A stretch of 9,236 nt of DNA from Desulfurellales bacterium (GCA_027064405.1 JAMOPP010000137.1:1-9236); one strand, 5' to 3'; positions 1-6,644 are shown, numbered from the stretch's first letter. Notes: generated from the letters alone by a model not told the origin. Numbers and translations: made by a program.

Positions 1-37
1 CTTTTGTAAAATGTTTTTCATCAACTTAAAGTTACAT

Positions 38-52
38 AAAATTGACAATTTT
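38..52. repeat. Perfect palindrome over the lptD -35 box
   Basis: AAAATTG (38-44), a single A (45) and CAATTTT (46-52) form a perfect 7-1-7 inverted repeat covering the whole -35 hexamer. A second perfect palindrome, AACTT-A-AAGTT, lies just upstream at 23-33. Placement on the -35 box would suit a repressor operator, but AT-rich DNA makes such palindromes by chance, and TTGACAA is itself partly symmetric. A regulatory role is inference only. Confidence 0.35.
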
Positions 53-69
53 CATTAAGAATATATACT
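42..69 (+). promoter_or_regulatory. Sigma70-type promoter of lptD
   Basis: The -35 box TTGACA (42-47) is a full consensus match. The -10 box TATACT (64-69) matches five of six positions, with a 16-bp spacer. Transcription would start near 76, leaving a leader of about 27 nt before the lptD start at 103. A strong Shine-Dalgarno sequence AAGGAG lies at 89-94, 8 nt before the ATG. This is the only promoter-like pair seen in the 102-bp upstream stretch. Confidence 0.7.
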
Positions 70-102
70 TCTTATTAACTTTTGTTTTAAGGAGCTCTTT
101 TT

Positions 103-2193
103 ATGAAAAAAATGGCATTAGTTGTTTTGTTACTACTTTTTACATCTCCTGTTTTTGCTGAAACTATTATTCATGTTAAGGCAGATTCAATAACAAGATA
201 CAAAAAGATTAATTCTTATTTTGCAAAGGGAAACTGTCTGATTTACGATGATACATACAAATTAACGGGAGATAAAGCTCAATTTAACAAACTTACATAC
301 ATTGCAGATATTGAAGGCAATGTCAATTTGACTGATAACAGCGGAAATTGGATAAAAGGAACAAGGGGAATTTTCAACTTTTCTTCATATCGAGGTTTTA
401 TCGATAACGCCGTTATGTTTATAAAAAGTGACGAATTGTATATAAAAGCAAAAAGAATTATAATATCAGACAAAAATAAATACTATGTCGACAATGCCGT
501 AATAACAGGTTGCAAATGCGATAAATTTTTAAAAGGCGACAAAAACGCACACCCTAAATGGTCTATAAAAGCCAAACATAATTATATAGTTAAAGGTGAC
601 TATATTTTCTCATACCCTGTAACATTTAAGGCAAGAAATGTGCCTGTTTTTTTTACACCGTTTCTCACAAAAAATATAAACACGAAAAGAAAAAGCGGAT
701 TTTTATTCCCGTCCTTAGGATACTCAAGCAAAAACGGGTTTAAATACGAACAGCCGTTTTTTTGGGCTATAAGTGATTCTCAGGATGCCACTATTACGCC
801 TTTCACATACGGCAGAGCAGGCTACGGGCTATTCTCGGAATATAGATTCTACTGGACAAAAAACTCAAAAGGTAAGTGGAATGTTACACTTTTTAAGGAA
901 AAAAAGTCGTATGGGAAATCTACCGTAAAGAAAAAGAGGCTGTCAATTAAGGCTACGCAGAATGTTGATTTAAAAAAATACGGAACTTTTTCTTATGATT
1001 TAAACTTAGTTAACGACAAAGACAATCTACGCGTAATAAATAATGACAATATGGAGCTTACATCAAGCAGATATACAAAATCGACGGCTTCATATTATGT
1101 ATCAAAAAATGAATATTCTCTTGGCATAAACTCATATTACTACCAGGATTTAATAGCTGAAAACAATAAATCAACACTTCAGACACTACCTGAGATAAAA
1201 TTTAGCATAGTTAATAAGAAGCTCTGGAAAAACTTAACACTTGATTTATCCGATACAGCCTCGAATAATTTTAGAATTAAAGGAAAAAGAGGCTACGATA
1301 ATAATCTTACGGCTGCACTTTCTTATCCTTTCAAAATCTCTTATTTCAGCATCGTTCCTAAGATAGGAGAGCACTATCTTTATGCCTACTGGAAAGACAC
1401 GAATTTAAACAAAAAATATTCAGAAAGGGCGTTTATTCCTTTTTACTCCATAGAAGCGAAAACCGGTATAGAGGGTATTTTTTTAAACAACAACAAAAGC
1501 GGATTCAAAGGTGTAAGGCACACAATGACCCCGTCACTTAAATATCAATATATACCCTACAGAAAATACAAATTCCCGGATTTTGTATCCACTTATTCAA
1601 AAACAAATACAGTTACGGCAACTTTAGAAAATACGGTCACAGGAAAGTATATTAACGATTCAAAGGCAGATTACAGAGAACTGCTCTACAATAAGATATC
1701 ACAAGATTACGATTTTGCAAAAGCAAACCACATACCTTTTCCTCCAATATACGAAGAAACAAGACTTTCACCTTTCAAAGATATAACCTTCTCTTCCAAA
1801 GCGCACTTTTCAACATACAAAGGGATGTTTAAGGATTCAGATGAGGATTTAAATCTTACATTTAATAATTACGGTATTTCAGCGGGTTACATAATGTCAA
1901 GAGACACAAATTATAAAAGAGTTGATGAGAGTTTAAAGAGCAAGGTCTTCATTTATCCCATAAAAAAACTTTATCTGTATGCATATATCGAAAAAAGCAT
2001 CTTTAATCACTATTACCCTCAAAGAAAACTTGGCTTTATGTATAATGAAGACTGCTGGGGAATAGGGCTTGATTTGTATGTTAATGAAATACCAGAAGAA
2101 CAGGACAACGGCGATTACGAAAGGAGAAAAAATACCGGATTCTGGCTAACATTTGTCTTAAAGGGTATAGGAGAAATAAAACGACAATATTAG
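103..2193 (+). CDS. lptD: LPS-assembly outer-membrane protein LptD
   Basis: LptD is the outer-membrane beta-barrel that, with the lipoprotein LptE, inserts lipopolysaccharide into the outer leaflet after transport across the periplasm on LptA. The 696 residues begin with a clear signal peptide (KK, then a leucine-rich stretch, cleavage after VFA at 19). An OstA/LptA-like beta-jellyroll follows (about 22-135), with the family's cysteine region at TGCKC (C137, C139). The conserved start of the barrel domain is obvious: an NVPVFFTPFL segment, a KRKSGFLFPSLGY segment and a DATITPF segment (about 179-235), each alignable by eye with E. coli LptD. The remainder is tyrosine-rich alternating barrel sequence ending near residue 690. 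Cysteines are only C45, C137, C139 and C651; E. coli has an adjacent Cys-Cys pair near the C-terminus where this protein has one. It is slightly shorter than the E. coli protein. The ATG at 103 has an ideal Shine-Dalgarno sequence and starts the signal peptide. The 3' end overlaps the next gene. Confidence 0.93.
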   Translation: MKKMALVVLLLLFTSPVFAETIIHVKADSITRYKKINSYFAKGNCLIYDDTYKLTGDKAQFNKLTYIADIEGNVNLTDNSGNWIKGTRGIFNFSSYRGFIDNAVMFIKSDELYIKAKRIIISDKNKYYVDNAVITGCKCDKFLKGDKNAHPKWSIKAKHNYIVKGDYIFSYPVTFKARNVPVFFTPFLTKNINTKRKSGFLFPSLGYSSKNGFKYEQPFFWAISDSQDATITPFTYGRAGYGLFSEYRFYWTKNSKGKWNVTLFKEKKSYGKSTVKKKRLSIKATQNVDLKKYGTFSYDLNLVNDKDNLRVINNDNMELTSSRYTKSTASYYVSKNEYSLGINSYYYQDLIAENNKSTLQTLPEIKFSIVNKKLWKNLTLDLSDTASNNFRIKGKRGYDNNLTAALSYPFKISYFSIVPKIGEHYLYAYWKDTNLNKKYSERAFIPFYSIEAKTGIEGIFLNNNKSGFKGVRHTMTPSLKYQYIPYRKYKFPDFVSTYSKTNTVTATLENTVTGKYINDSKADYRELLYNKISQDYDFAKANHIPFPPIYEETRLSPFKDITFSSKAHFSTYKGMFKDSDEDLNLTFNNYGISAGYIMSRDTNYKRVDESLKSKVFIYPIKKLYLYAYIEKSIFNHYYPQRKLGFMYNEDCWGIGLDLYVNEIPEEQDNGDYERRKNTGFWLTFVLKGIGEIKRQY
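2169..2174 (+). promoter_or_regulatory. Shine-Dalgarno candidate for the FlhB-like gene inside lptD
   Basis: AGGAGA lies in the last codons of lptD. It is 7 nt before an in-frame ACG (2181) and 13 nt before an in-frame ATA (2187) of the downstream reading frame. A second AAGGAG at 2121-2126 sits 12 nt before an in-frame ATT (2139) and 15 nt before a CTG (2142). Two purine-rich sites at the end of lptD suggest that translation of the next frame starts here, probably coupled to lptD termination. Confidence 0.45.
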
Positions 2194-2444
2194 AAAACAA
2201 AAAGGCAGTTGCATTAAAATACGATAAAGAAACAGAAAATAGAGCACCTAAGGTTGTTGCAAAGGGAAGAAATCTAATAGCGGAAAAAATAGAAAATATA
2301 GCCTATTCGTCCGGTGTGTATGTTGAAAAAAATGAAAAACTCGCCGACGAACTTTACAAATTAGACATAAATGACGAAATACCCGAAGAACTCTACGAAG
2401 CTGTGGCAAAAATACTTGCTTTTGTTTACGGATTAAACAATTAA
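2187..2444 (+). CDS. Orphan FlhB/YscU-type export-switch C-terminal domain, non-AUG start
   Basis: The product of about 85 residues matches the cytoplasmic C-terminal domain of FlhB, the substrate-specificity switch of the flagellar type III export gate. Visible matches are KAVALKYD at the start, RAPKVVAKG, then LIAEKI, a central LADELYKLD and a C-terminal LYEAVAKILAFVYGL, in the same order and spacing as FlhB. The membrane domain and the NPTH self-cleavage site are absent; the match begins just after where NPTH would be. Such stand-alone domains (FlhX, Bacillus YlqH) are known and may replace or compete with the FlhB C-terminal half. The frame is open from 2088 but contains no ATG, GTG or TTG before the conserved region. 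Candidates are ATT 2139, CTG 2142, ACG 2181 and ATA 2187. The coordinates use ATA 2187, which fits the domain boundary and overlaps the lptD stop, but the start is unresolved. No flagellar genes are in the window. Identity is confident; start and expression are not. Confidence 0.78.
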   Translation: MLENKKAVALKYDKETENRAPKVVAKGRNLIAEKIENIAYSSGVYVEKNEKLADELYKLDINDEIPEELYEAVAKILAFVYGLNN

Positions 2445-2509
2445 CTCAAATATGGTCAAGATAGTTAAAATTATTCATACTGTTGTTTAAAAAACCGTCT
2501 TTAACATTT

Positions 2510-2523
2510 AAGGCTAATGCCTT
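2510..2523. terminator. Weak hairpin between convergent genes
   Basis: AAGGC-TAAT-GCCTT forms a 5-bp stem with a 4-nt loop, extendable by two A-T pairs past one mismatch. It sits between the stop of the FlhB-like gene (2444) and the convergent cupin stop (2539), where a bidirectional terminator would be expected. The stem is short and no proper T-tract follows on either strand, so this is only a candidate. Nothing else stands out in 2445-2538. Confidence 0.2.
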
Positions 2524-2538
2524 TAAACTCCTTATGAT

Positions 2539-2889
2539 TTATAAATTTTCGCCCTCTTTTGGAACTATGCAAATTAAAACCAAATCGCTACTTCCACTAT
2601 TTTTATACTGATGTTCAATATTAGGAGGCACATAGGCAACGCAGTCTTTTTTTATAGGATATTCTTTGCCATCCATCAACAAAACGCCCTCACCTTCAAT
2701 AATGTAATTAATGTGGTGCCAGCTATGCTTATGCTTTGGAGTGTATCCGCCCTTTTCTATTCTAAAAAGCCTCATAACGGAATCATCCCAGCCCTCTTTG
2801 GGACCTATTAATATTCTTTTTTTGACATCCTTTGCACCTTCCATATCCATTTCGACTTCTTTTATTTTATCTATGCAGGAAAAGAACAT
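2539..2889 (-). CDS. Small single-domain cupin protein
   Basis: This 116-residue protein is one cupin beta-barrel. Motif 1 is GGYTPKHKHSWHH (47-59) followed by an IEGEG turn (64-68), giving metal ligands H53, H55 and probably H59. Motif 2 contains VPPNIEH (87-93) with H93, followed by N97. Many relatives have Glu where H58 stands, so the metal site may be purely histidine. Substrate and reaction cannot be read from the sequence; single-domain cupins include sugar isomerases, dioxygenases and sensors. The ATG at 2889 has GGGGTG 5 nt upstream, which supports this start over internal methionines at residues 14 and 16. The gene lies just beyond the porB terminator, with no promoter visible between them, so it may depend on read-through from the por operon. 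Confidence 0.82.
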   Translation of the reverse strand: MFFSCIDKIKEVEMDMEGAKDVKKRILIGPKEGWDDSVMRLFRIEKGGYTPKHKHSWHHINYIIEGEGVLLMDGKEYPIKKDCVAYVPPNIEHQYKNSGSSDLVLICIVPKEGENL

Positions 2890-2914
2890 ATCTACACCCC
2901 AACTTCAATTTCAA

Positions 2915-2941
2915 CGGATAAGAAAGGGGCTTGCGCCCCTT
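2915..2941 (-). terminator. Intrinsic terminator of the por operon
   Basis: On the minus strand a perfect 7-bp stem AAGGGGC / GCCCCTT (2935-2941 and 2924-2930) closes a GCAA loop, a GNRA tetraloop. The stem's own TT continues into a broken U-run reading UUUCUUAU. It lies 14 bp after the porB stop codon (2956-2958), the expected place for the end of the por transcript. The interrupted U-run suggests incomplete termination. The cupin start codon follows 34 bp after the stem. Confidence 0.75.
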
Positions 2942-2955
2942 AAAATTTAGTTTTA

Positions 2956-3897
2956 TTAATATCCTATGCCTGATTCTTCTCTCTTTAAGAGCCAATTCCA
3001 GCGTCTGTCAATTTGAGCTTGAAATTCCTCTAACAAACCTTCGTTACCTTTTTTGAAAATATGTGCAAATCGTTTTTGTGGCTTTAAATACTCTTCAACG
3101 GGTAATTTTGTTTTAGGTTTATAGTTAATTTTAACCTTTCCTTCCACAACCTCATAAATCGGCCATACACAAGTATCAACGGCAAGTTGAGCCATATTAA
3201 TTGCCTGATCCGGAGGAAATCCCCATCCGGTTGTGCAGGGTTCTATAATATTAATGTATGTAGGTCCATCAACATCAAGAGCTGTTTTAACCTTATTCAT
3301 CAAATCTCTCCAATTTGATGGTGACGCTTGAGCTAAATATTTCATATGATGGCCTTCTAAAATACTCATTATATCTTTCTGAGATTGAGTCTTACCATGA
3401 ATGACGCTTCCGTTAGGACTCGTTGTCGTATTTGCAGCAAAAGGAGTTGCGCCGGAACGCTGATTTCCGGTGTTTTGATAGGCGTTATTGTCGTTGCAAA
3501 TATAAAGAAATCTATGTCCTCTTTCAATTGCGCCGGAAAGTGCCTGTAAACCTATGTCGTAAGTTCCGCCGTCACTTGCAATGGCTATAAATCTTATATC
3601 TTTGTCAATTTTACCTTTCTTCTTTAGCGCTTTATACATTGCTTCAACACCTGAAATAGTGCTTGCAACATTTTCAAAAGCATTGTGAATCCATGGAATA
3701 TTCCAACTTGTATAAGGATAAAGCCCTGTTGAAACTTCAAAACACCCTGTAGCGGATGCAGCAACAATATCATATTTCTCTGTTTCAGCCGCTGCCATAA
3801 TCTGTCTTACAATTATAGAGTGAGTGCAACCCGGACACAATCTATGACCGTTAACAAGGCCTTCTTTTTTCTTTGCTACTTCATTTAAAAATGCCAT
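2956..3897 (-). CDS. porB: Pyruvate:ferredoxin oxidoreductase, beta subunit
   Basis: PorB binds thiamine diphosphate (TPP) and a proximal [4Fe-4S] cluster in the enzyme that interconverts pyruvate plus CoA and acetyl-CoA plus CO2, using ferredoxin. The cluster ligands are visible as LCPGC (C21, C24), TGC (C52) and EPC (C221). The TPP/magnesium motif is SDGGTYDIG (108-116) followed by NDNNAYQNTG (135-144) and the QRSGATP signature (146-152). At 313 residues it has the normal length for the four-subunit type. The start at 3897 is 3 nt after the porA stop, and its Shine-Dalgarno GGGGG is formed by the last porA codons, so translation is probably coupled. It is the last gene before the terminator. 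Related 2-oxoacid oxidoreductases (for example 2-oxoisovalerate) share this subunit plan; pyruvate is preferred because of the alpha-subunit residues. Confidence 0.92.
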   Translation of the reverse strand: MAFLNEVAKKKEGLVNGHRLCPGCTHSIIVRQIMAAAETEKYDIVAASATGCFEVSTGLYPYTSWNIPWIHNAFENVASTISGVEAMYKALKKKGKIDKDIRFIAIASDGGTYDIGLQALSGAIERGHRFLYICNDNNAYQNTGNQRSGATPFAANTTTSPNGSVIHGKTQSQKDIMSILEGHHMKYLAQASPSNWRDLMNKVKTALDVDGPTYINIIEPCTTGWGFPPDQAINMAQLAVDTCVWPIYEVVEGKVKINYKPKTKLPVEEYLKPQKRFAHIFKKGNEGLLEEFQAQIDRRWNWLLKREESGIGY

Positions 3898-3900
3898 ATC

Positions 3901-5091
3901 TTACCCCCATGTTCCTCTTAGGTTTAGGCAGTCGAACTGTTTTTCAACTTTACCTGTATTAACTATTTGCATTAATGCTTCATAAACAGATTTAATGTGC
4001 TTAGGCTGGGTATCCCTTCCCCCGAGTCCGTATGTATAATCAACAACGGGAGGTCTGTTATTTACATCGTATAATGCACTTCTAACTTCAGTAAACAATG
4101 GTCCGCCTTGTGCCCCGGCCGGTGAAACCCTATCCAAGACAGCTACAGCCTTTGCATTTGACAACAGTTCTGCAATTTCCTGATATGGGAAAGGTCTGAA
4201 TAATCTAACTTTAAGCAAACCGGCTTTTACTCCCTGAGCTCTCAACGAATCAATAGCATCTTTTGTTGTTCCGCATACGGAACCCATAGCAACTATCACA
4301 TATTCCGCATCATCCATTTTATACTCTTCAAACAGACCGTATTCTCTGCCGAACTCTTTACCGAACTCTTTACCCACCTGTTTTACAACCTCTTTAGCAT
4401 TTAGCAAACCTTCGAGTTGATTCATTCTATGTTCAAAATACCAATCCGGTGGAGCCCATGCTCCATGTGTAACAGGTTCTTTTGTATTGAGTAAAGGATA
4501 AAGCGGTGTATATTCTCCAATAAAATCTTTTACTTTTTTATCTTCTTCCATCTCCCATATTTCTATGGAGTGCGATATATCAAAACCATCAAAAAAAACA
4601 GTTGCCGGGGTCATAACATCCTTATTCTCGGCAATTTTTATAGCCTGTATTAAACCGTCGTAGGTTTCTTGCGAATTCTCCGCCGCTATTTCAATCCAAC
4701 CGGCATCCCTAATACCCATAACATCGGAGTGATCTCCATGTATATTCAAAGGTCCCGATAGTGCTCTTGCTGCAATTGCCGTAACTATAGGAAGTCTTGA
4801 TCCTGAAGCAATGTATAAAATTTCCCACATTAATGCCAATCCGTTAGCACTTGTTGCTGTCATAACCCTTCCACCTGCCGCTGCCGCTCCAACACATGCA
4901 CTCATAGCGGAATGTTCAGATTCAACTGTGACAAATTCCGTATCCATCTTTCCATCAGCTATAAATTGAGCTACGCCCTGAGGAATAGGAGTTGATGGAG
5001 TTATAGGAAAAGCTGCTATAACATCCGGATTGATTTGCCTCATTGCATGAGCCGCAGCCTCATTTCCTGTCAATGCTACTTTTTTACCCAT
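3901..5091 (-). CDS. porA: Pyruvate:ferredoxin oxidoreductase, alpha subunit
   Basis: PorA carries the pyrimidine-binding domain for TPP and the substrate-binding residues of the heterotetrameric enzyme. The FPITPSTPI segment (28-36) gives T31, and ARALSG (108-113) gives R109. In the single-chain enzyme of Desulfovibrio africanus the matching Thr and Arg hold pyruvate, which supports pyruvate as substrate. The VESEHSA segment (56-62) holds the Glu (E59) expected to activate the TPP pyrimidine ring. The HGDHSDVMG segment (118-126) is also typical. The C-terminal part (about 260-396) is the transketolase C-terminal-like domain, with VIVAMGS and LLKVRLFRPFP. The length of 396 residues is normal. 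Shine-Dalgarno AGGAGG lies 5 nt before the ATG at 5091, and the gene starts 9 nt after porD. A 12-bp tandem duplication gives KEFGKEFG in the linker between domains. Confidence 0.93.
   Translation of the reverse strand: MGKKVALTGNEAAAHAMRQINPDVIAAFPITPSTPIPQGVAQFIADGKMDTEFVTVESEHSAMSACVGAAAAGGRVMTATSANGLALMWEILYIASGSRLPIVTAIAARALSGPLNIHGDHSDVMGIRDAGWIEIAAENSQETYDGLIQAIKIAENKDVMTPATVFFDGFDISHSIEIWEMEEDKKVKDFIGEYTPLYPLLNTKEPVTHGAWAPPDWYFEHRMNQLEGLLNAKEVVKQVGKEFGKEFGREYGLFEEYKMDDAEYVIVAMGSVCGTTKDAIDSLRAQGVKAGLLKVRLFRPFPYQEIAELLSNAKAVAVLDRVSPAGAQGGPLFTEVRSALYDVNNRPPVVDYTYGLGGRDTQPKHIKSVYEALMQIVNTGKVEKQFDCLNLRGTWG
4349..4372 (-). repeat. 12-bp tandem duplication inside porA
   Basis: The plus-strand unit CCGAACTCTTTA occurs twice in a row (4349-4360 and 4361-4372), with a degenerate further unit on each side at protein level (KEFG, KEFG, REYG). 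It keeps frame and lies in a charged surface linker. Archaeal PorA proteins have similar charged sequence here, so it may be ordinary linker sequence with repeated codons and not a recent expansion. Confidence 0.6.
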
Positions 5092-5100
5092 TATATCCTC

Positions 5101-5445
5101 CTATTTAGAAAATAGTTCTTTTCTTAAATCTTCTTCGGTTTTATTTTTAGCGTTAGCTTCAAGTATCATAGCAAGAGATTTAGGTTTGCTTGGACACTGT
5201 TCAACGCATATTCCGCATCCTTTACAATGGTCATAATCTATACCTGCCATATTGCCTTTTTCGTCAACTTTTATAGCAGAATCGGGACAATACACCCAAC
5301 AAAACATACAATTTATGCATGTGTCAGGATTCCATATAGGTTTCTCAACCCTCCAAGAACCGGTTTCATAGTTCTTACTATTTCCAGGGTCTTTGATTGT
5401 AGCCCCTATCAAAACTTCATTCCAATTGAGTAATTTATCAGCCAT
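5101..5445 (-). CDS. porD: Pyruvate:ferredoxin oxidoreductase, delta (ferredoxin-like) subunit
   Basis: PorD is the 2[4Fe-4S] electron-wiring subunit that carries electrons from the beta-subunit cluster to external ferredoxin. Two classical motifs are intact: CINCMFCWVYCP (C43, C46, C49, C53) and CKGCGICVEQCP (C74, C77, C80, C84), each Cys supplying one ligand in the usual crossed arrangement. The N-terminal GSWRVEKPIW segment (29-38) is typical of this subunit and separates it from free ferredoxins. At 114 residues it is of usual size. The ATG overlaps the porG stop by one base (TAATG), and its Shine-Dalgarno GAGGAGGT is built from the Glu-Glu-Val codons at the end of porG, which indicates translational coupling. 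Confidence 0.93.
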   Translation of the reverse strand: MADKLLNWNEVLIGATIKDPGNSKNYETGSWRVEKPIWNPDTCINCMFCWVYCPDSAIKVDEKGNMAGIDYDHCKGCGICVEQCPSKPKSLAMILEANAKNKTEEDLRKELFSK

Positions 5446-6020
5446 TATTTTACCTCCTCATAAGCTTTCTCAATGGATTGGCGATTGCCGTCTATAATCT
5501 TCTGAGGAAACTTTCCGGACTCTTCCAAAAGCTCTATAACACCCTTTACTATTTCGTCTTTGCTAAATAAACCTGTAACTTTTGCCAAAGCACCTATCAT
5601 AGGAGTATTAGGTATAGCTCTACCTAAAGCATCCATACTAATTTTATTAGCATCAACAACATAAACATCGTAGCCTTGCAGTTCAAGTTCATCTACAACC
5701 TGTTGCTTATCAAATGGAGCATTAACAATTACCCTTCCGCTCTTTTTCAAGCCCTCTTTAACATCAACAAGACCGAGAAGCGTAGGATCAAGCAACAAAA
5801 CAATATCCGGTTCCATATGAGCTGAATGATCTCTTATAGGCTTTTCATCAACCCTTGTAAATGCTACAACCGGTGCTCCGCGTTTCTCAGCGCCGTAAAT
5901 TGCAAAACCCTGTGCATAAACACCGCTTTCCTGAGAAATAAGTTCTGCTAAAGTTTTGGCTGCTGTAACGGCACCCTGCCCTGCTCTACCGTGCCATCTA
6001 ATATCCAATTTTTTAGACAT
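5445..6020 (-). CDS. porG: Pyruvate:ferredoxin oxidoreductase, gamma subunit
   Basis: PorG is the catalytic gamma subunit of the four-subunit enzyme and helps form the CoA-binding and subunit-contact surface. The family signature near the N-terminus is IRWHGRAGQGAVTAAK (7-22), followed by QGFAIYGAEKRGAPV and the FTRVDEKPIRDHS segment. The LLLDPTLLG and NTPMIGALAKVTG blocks are also typical. The ATG at 6020 gives 191 residues and has GGGGGTG 5 nt upstream. A GTG two codons earlier (6026) is in frame but lies inside that Shine-Dalgarno sequence, so it is unlikely to be the start. This is the first por gene, 21 bp after recR, with only a weak promoter candidate before it. The order gamma-delta-alpha-beta is the classic one for this enzyme type. 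Confidence 0.92.
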   Translation of the reverse strand: MSKKLDIRWHGRAGQGAVTAAKTLAELISQESGVYAQGFAIYGAEKRGAPVVAFTRVDEKPIRDHSAHMEPDIVLLLDPTLLGLVDVKEGLKKSGRVIVNAPFDKQQVVDELELQGYDVYVVDANKISMDALGRAIPNTPMIGALAKVTGLFSKDEIVKGVIELLEESGKFPQKIIDGNRQSIEKAYEEVK

Positions 6021-6025
6021 TCTCA

Positions 6026-6032
6026 CACCCCC
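6026..6032 (-). promoter_or_regulatory. Ribosome-binding site that fixes the porG start
   Basis: GGGGGTG on the minus strand ends 5 nt before the ATG at 6020 and directly contains the alternative GTG at 6026. This spacing favours the ATG. Similar G-run sites precede porB and the cupin gene, while porD, porA and ybaB have the usual AGGAGG-like type. Confidence 0.65.
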
Positions 6033-6041
6033 AATTAAAAT

Positions 6042-6644
6042 TTATATAGTGTGTCTACCCTTGAATGCTTCAAGTAAAGTATCTTTATCAACATAATTTA
6101 TATCGGCGCCAAGCGGCACTCCATATGCAATTCTTGTAACATCAACATTAAGAGGTGATAATTTTTCTTTAATGTATTGTGCTGTTAAATCACCTTCCAT
6201 ATTTGAACTTATAACCATTATAACCTCTTTTGTATGCTCCTCTCTTACTCTTTCAAATAAAATATTTAAGCCCAATTGTTCTGTATTTACGCCATATAAC
6301 GGAGAAATTAAACCCCAAAGTGTAAAGTAAGTGCCATTATATACAGAACTTGATTCAATTGCAAGTAAATTCTCAATATTTTCGACTATGCATATTGAAG
6401 ATTTATCTCTAAAATTTTCTTTGCATATATCGCATAAGCCGTCCTCGTTTTTAGTTATATTTCTGCATTTTTTACACAACTGTATATTATTAATAAGTTT
6501 ATCTATAGAGCTAACTATTTTTTTGGCTTCATTTTTTTCTTTTATAAGCCATAAAGCATATTTGAAAGCAGTCTTTTCGCCTATTCCGGGAAGCCTTGAT
6601 AAAGAATGTGTAACATCATCAACTAAGGTAAAATTTAATTTCAT
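6042..6644 (-). CDS. recR: Recombination mediator protein RecR
   Basis: RecR works with RecO (and RecF) to load RecA on gaps coated with single-strand-binding protein. The 200-residue length is standard. Domains appear in order: helix-hairpin-helix with SRLPGIGEKTA (16-26); a zinc finger with C57, C60, C71 and C74; a Toprim domain beginning ICIVEN (84-89) and ending near 155; and the C-terminal GVPLGADINYVD and GRHTI segments. In the Toprim part the usual NPTxEGExTA motif reads SSNMEGDLTA, so the Asn-Pro-Thr is changed while E150, G151 and D152 remain. The ATG follows directly on the ybaB stop codon (TAA then ATG), indicating coupling. It forms the conserved dnaX-ybaB-recR cluster. Confidence 0.95.
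   Translation of the reverse strand: MKLNFTLVDDVTHSLSRLPGIGEKTAFKYALWLIKEKNEAKKIVSSIDKLINNIQLCKKCRNITKNEDGLCDICKENFRDKSSICIVENIENLLAIESSSVYNGTYFTLWGLISPLYGVNTEQLGLNILFERVREEHTKEVIMVISSNMEGDLTAQYIKEKLSPLNVDVTRIAYGVPLGADINYVDKDTLLEAFKGRHTI
6060..6074. repeat. Perfect inverted repeat at the recR end, before porG
   Basis: CTTGAA-TGC-TTCAAG is a perfect 6-3-6 inverted repeat in the last codons of recR, 40 bp before the porG start. It overlaps the only promoter-like sequence there: on the minus strand TTGAAG (6068-6073), a 19-bp spacer and TATATA (6043-6048). The spacer is too long for a good sigma70 promoter. It could be an operator for por, or chance within a coding sequence. Confidence 0.25.

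Noticed and set aside
279..473. Minus-strand reading frame of 64 codons inside lptD
   Set aside because: It is the shadow of a clearly coding lptD sequence, with no ribosome-binding site and no family resemblance.
2611..2950. Two plus-strand reading frames opposite the cupin gene
   Set aside because: The minus-strand cupin has both conserved motifs; the opposite frames look like non-coding reflections.
6021..6026. GTG at 6026 as the porG start
   Set aside because: It lies within the G-run that serves as ribosome-binding site; ATG 6020 has proper spacing.
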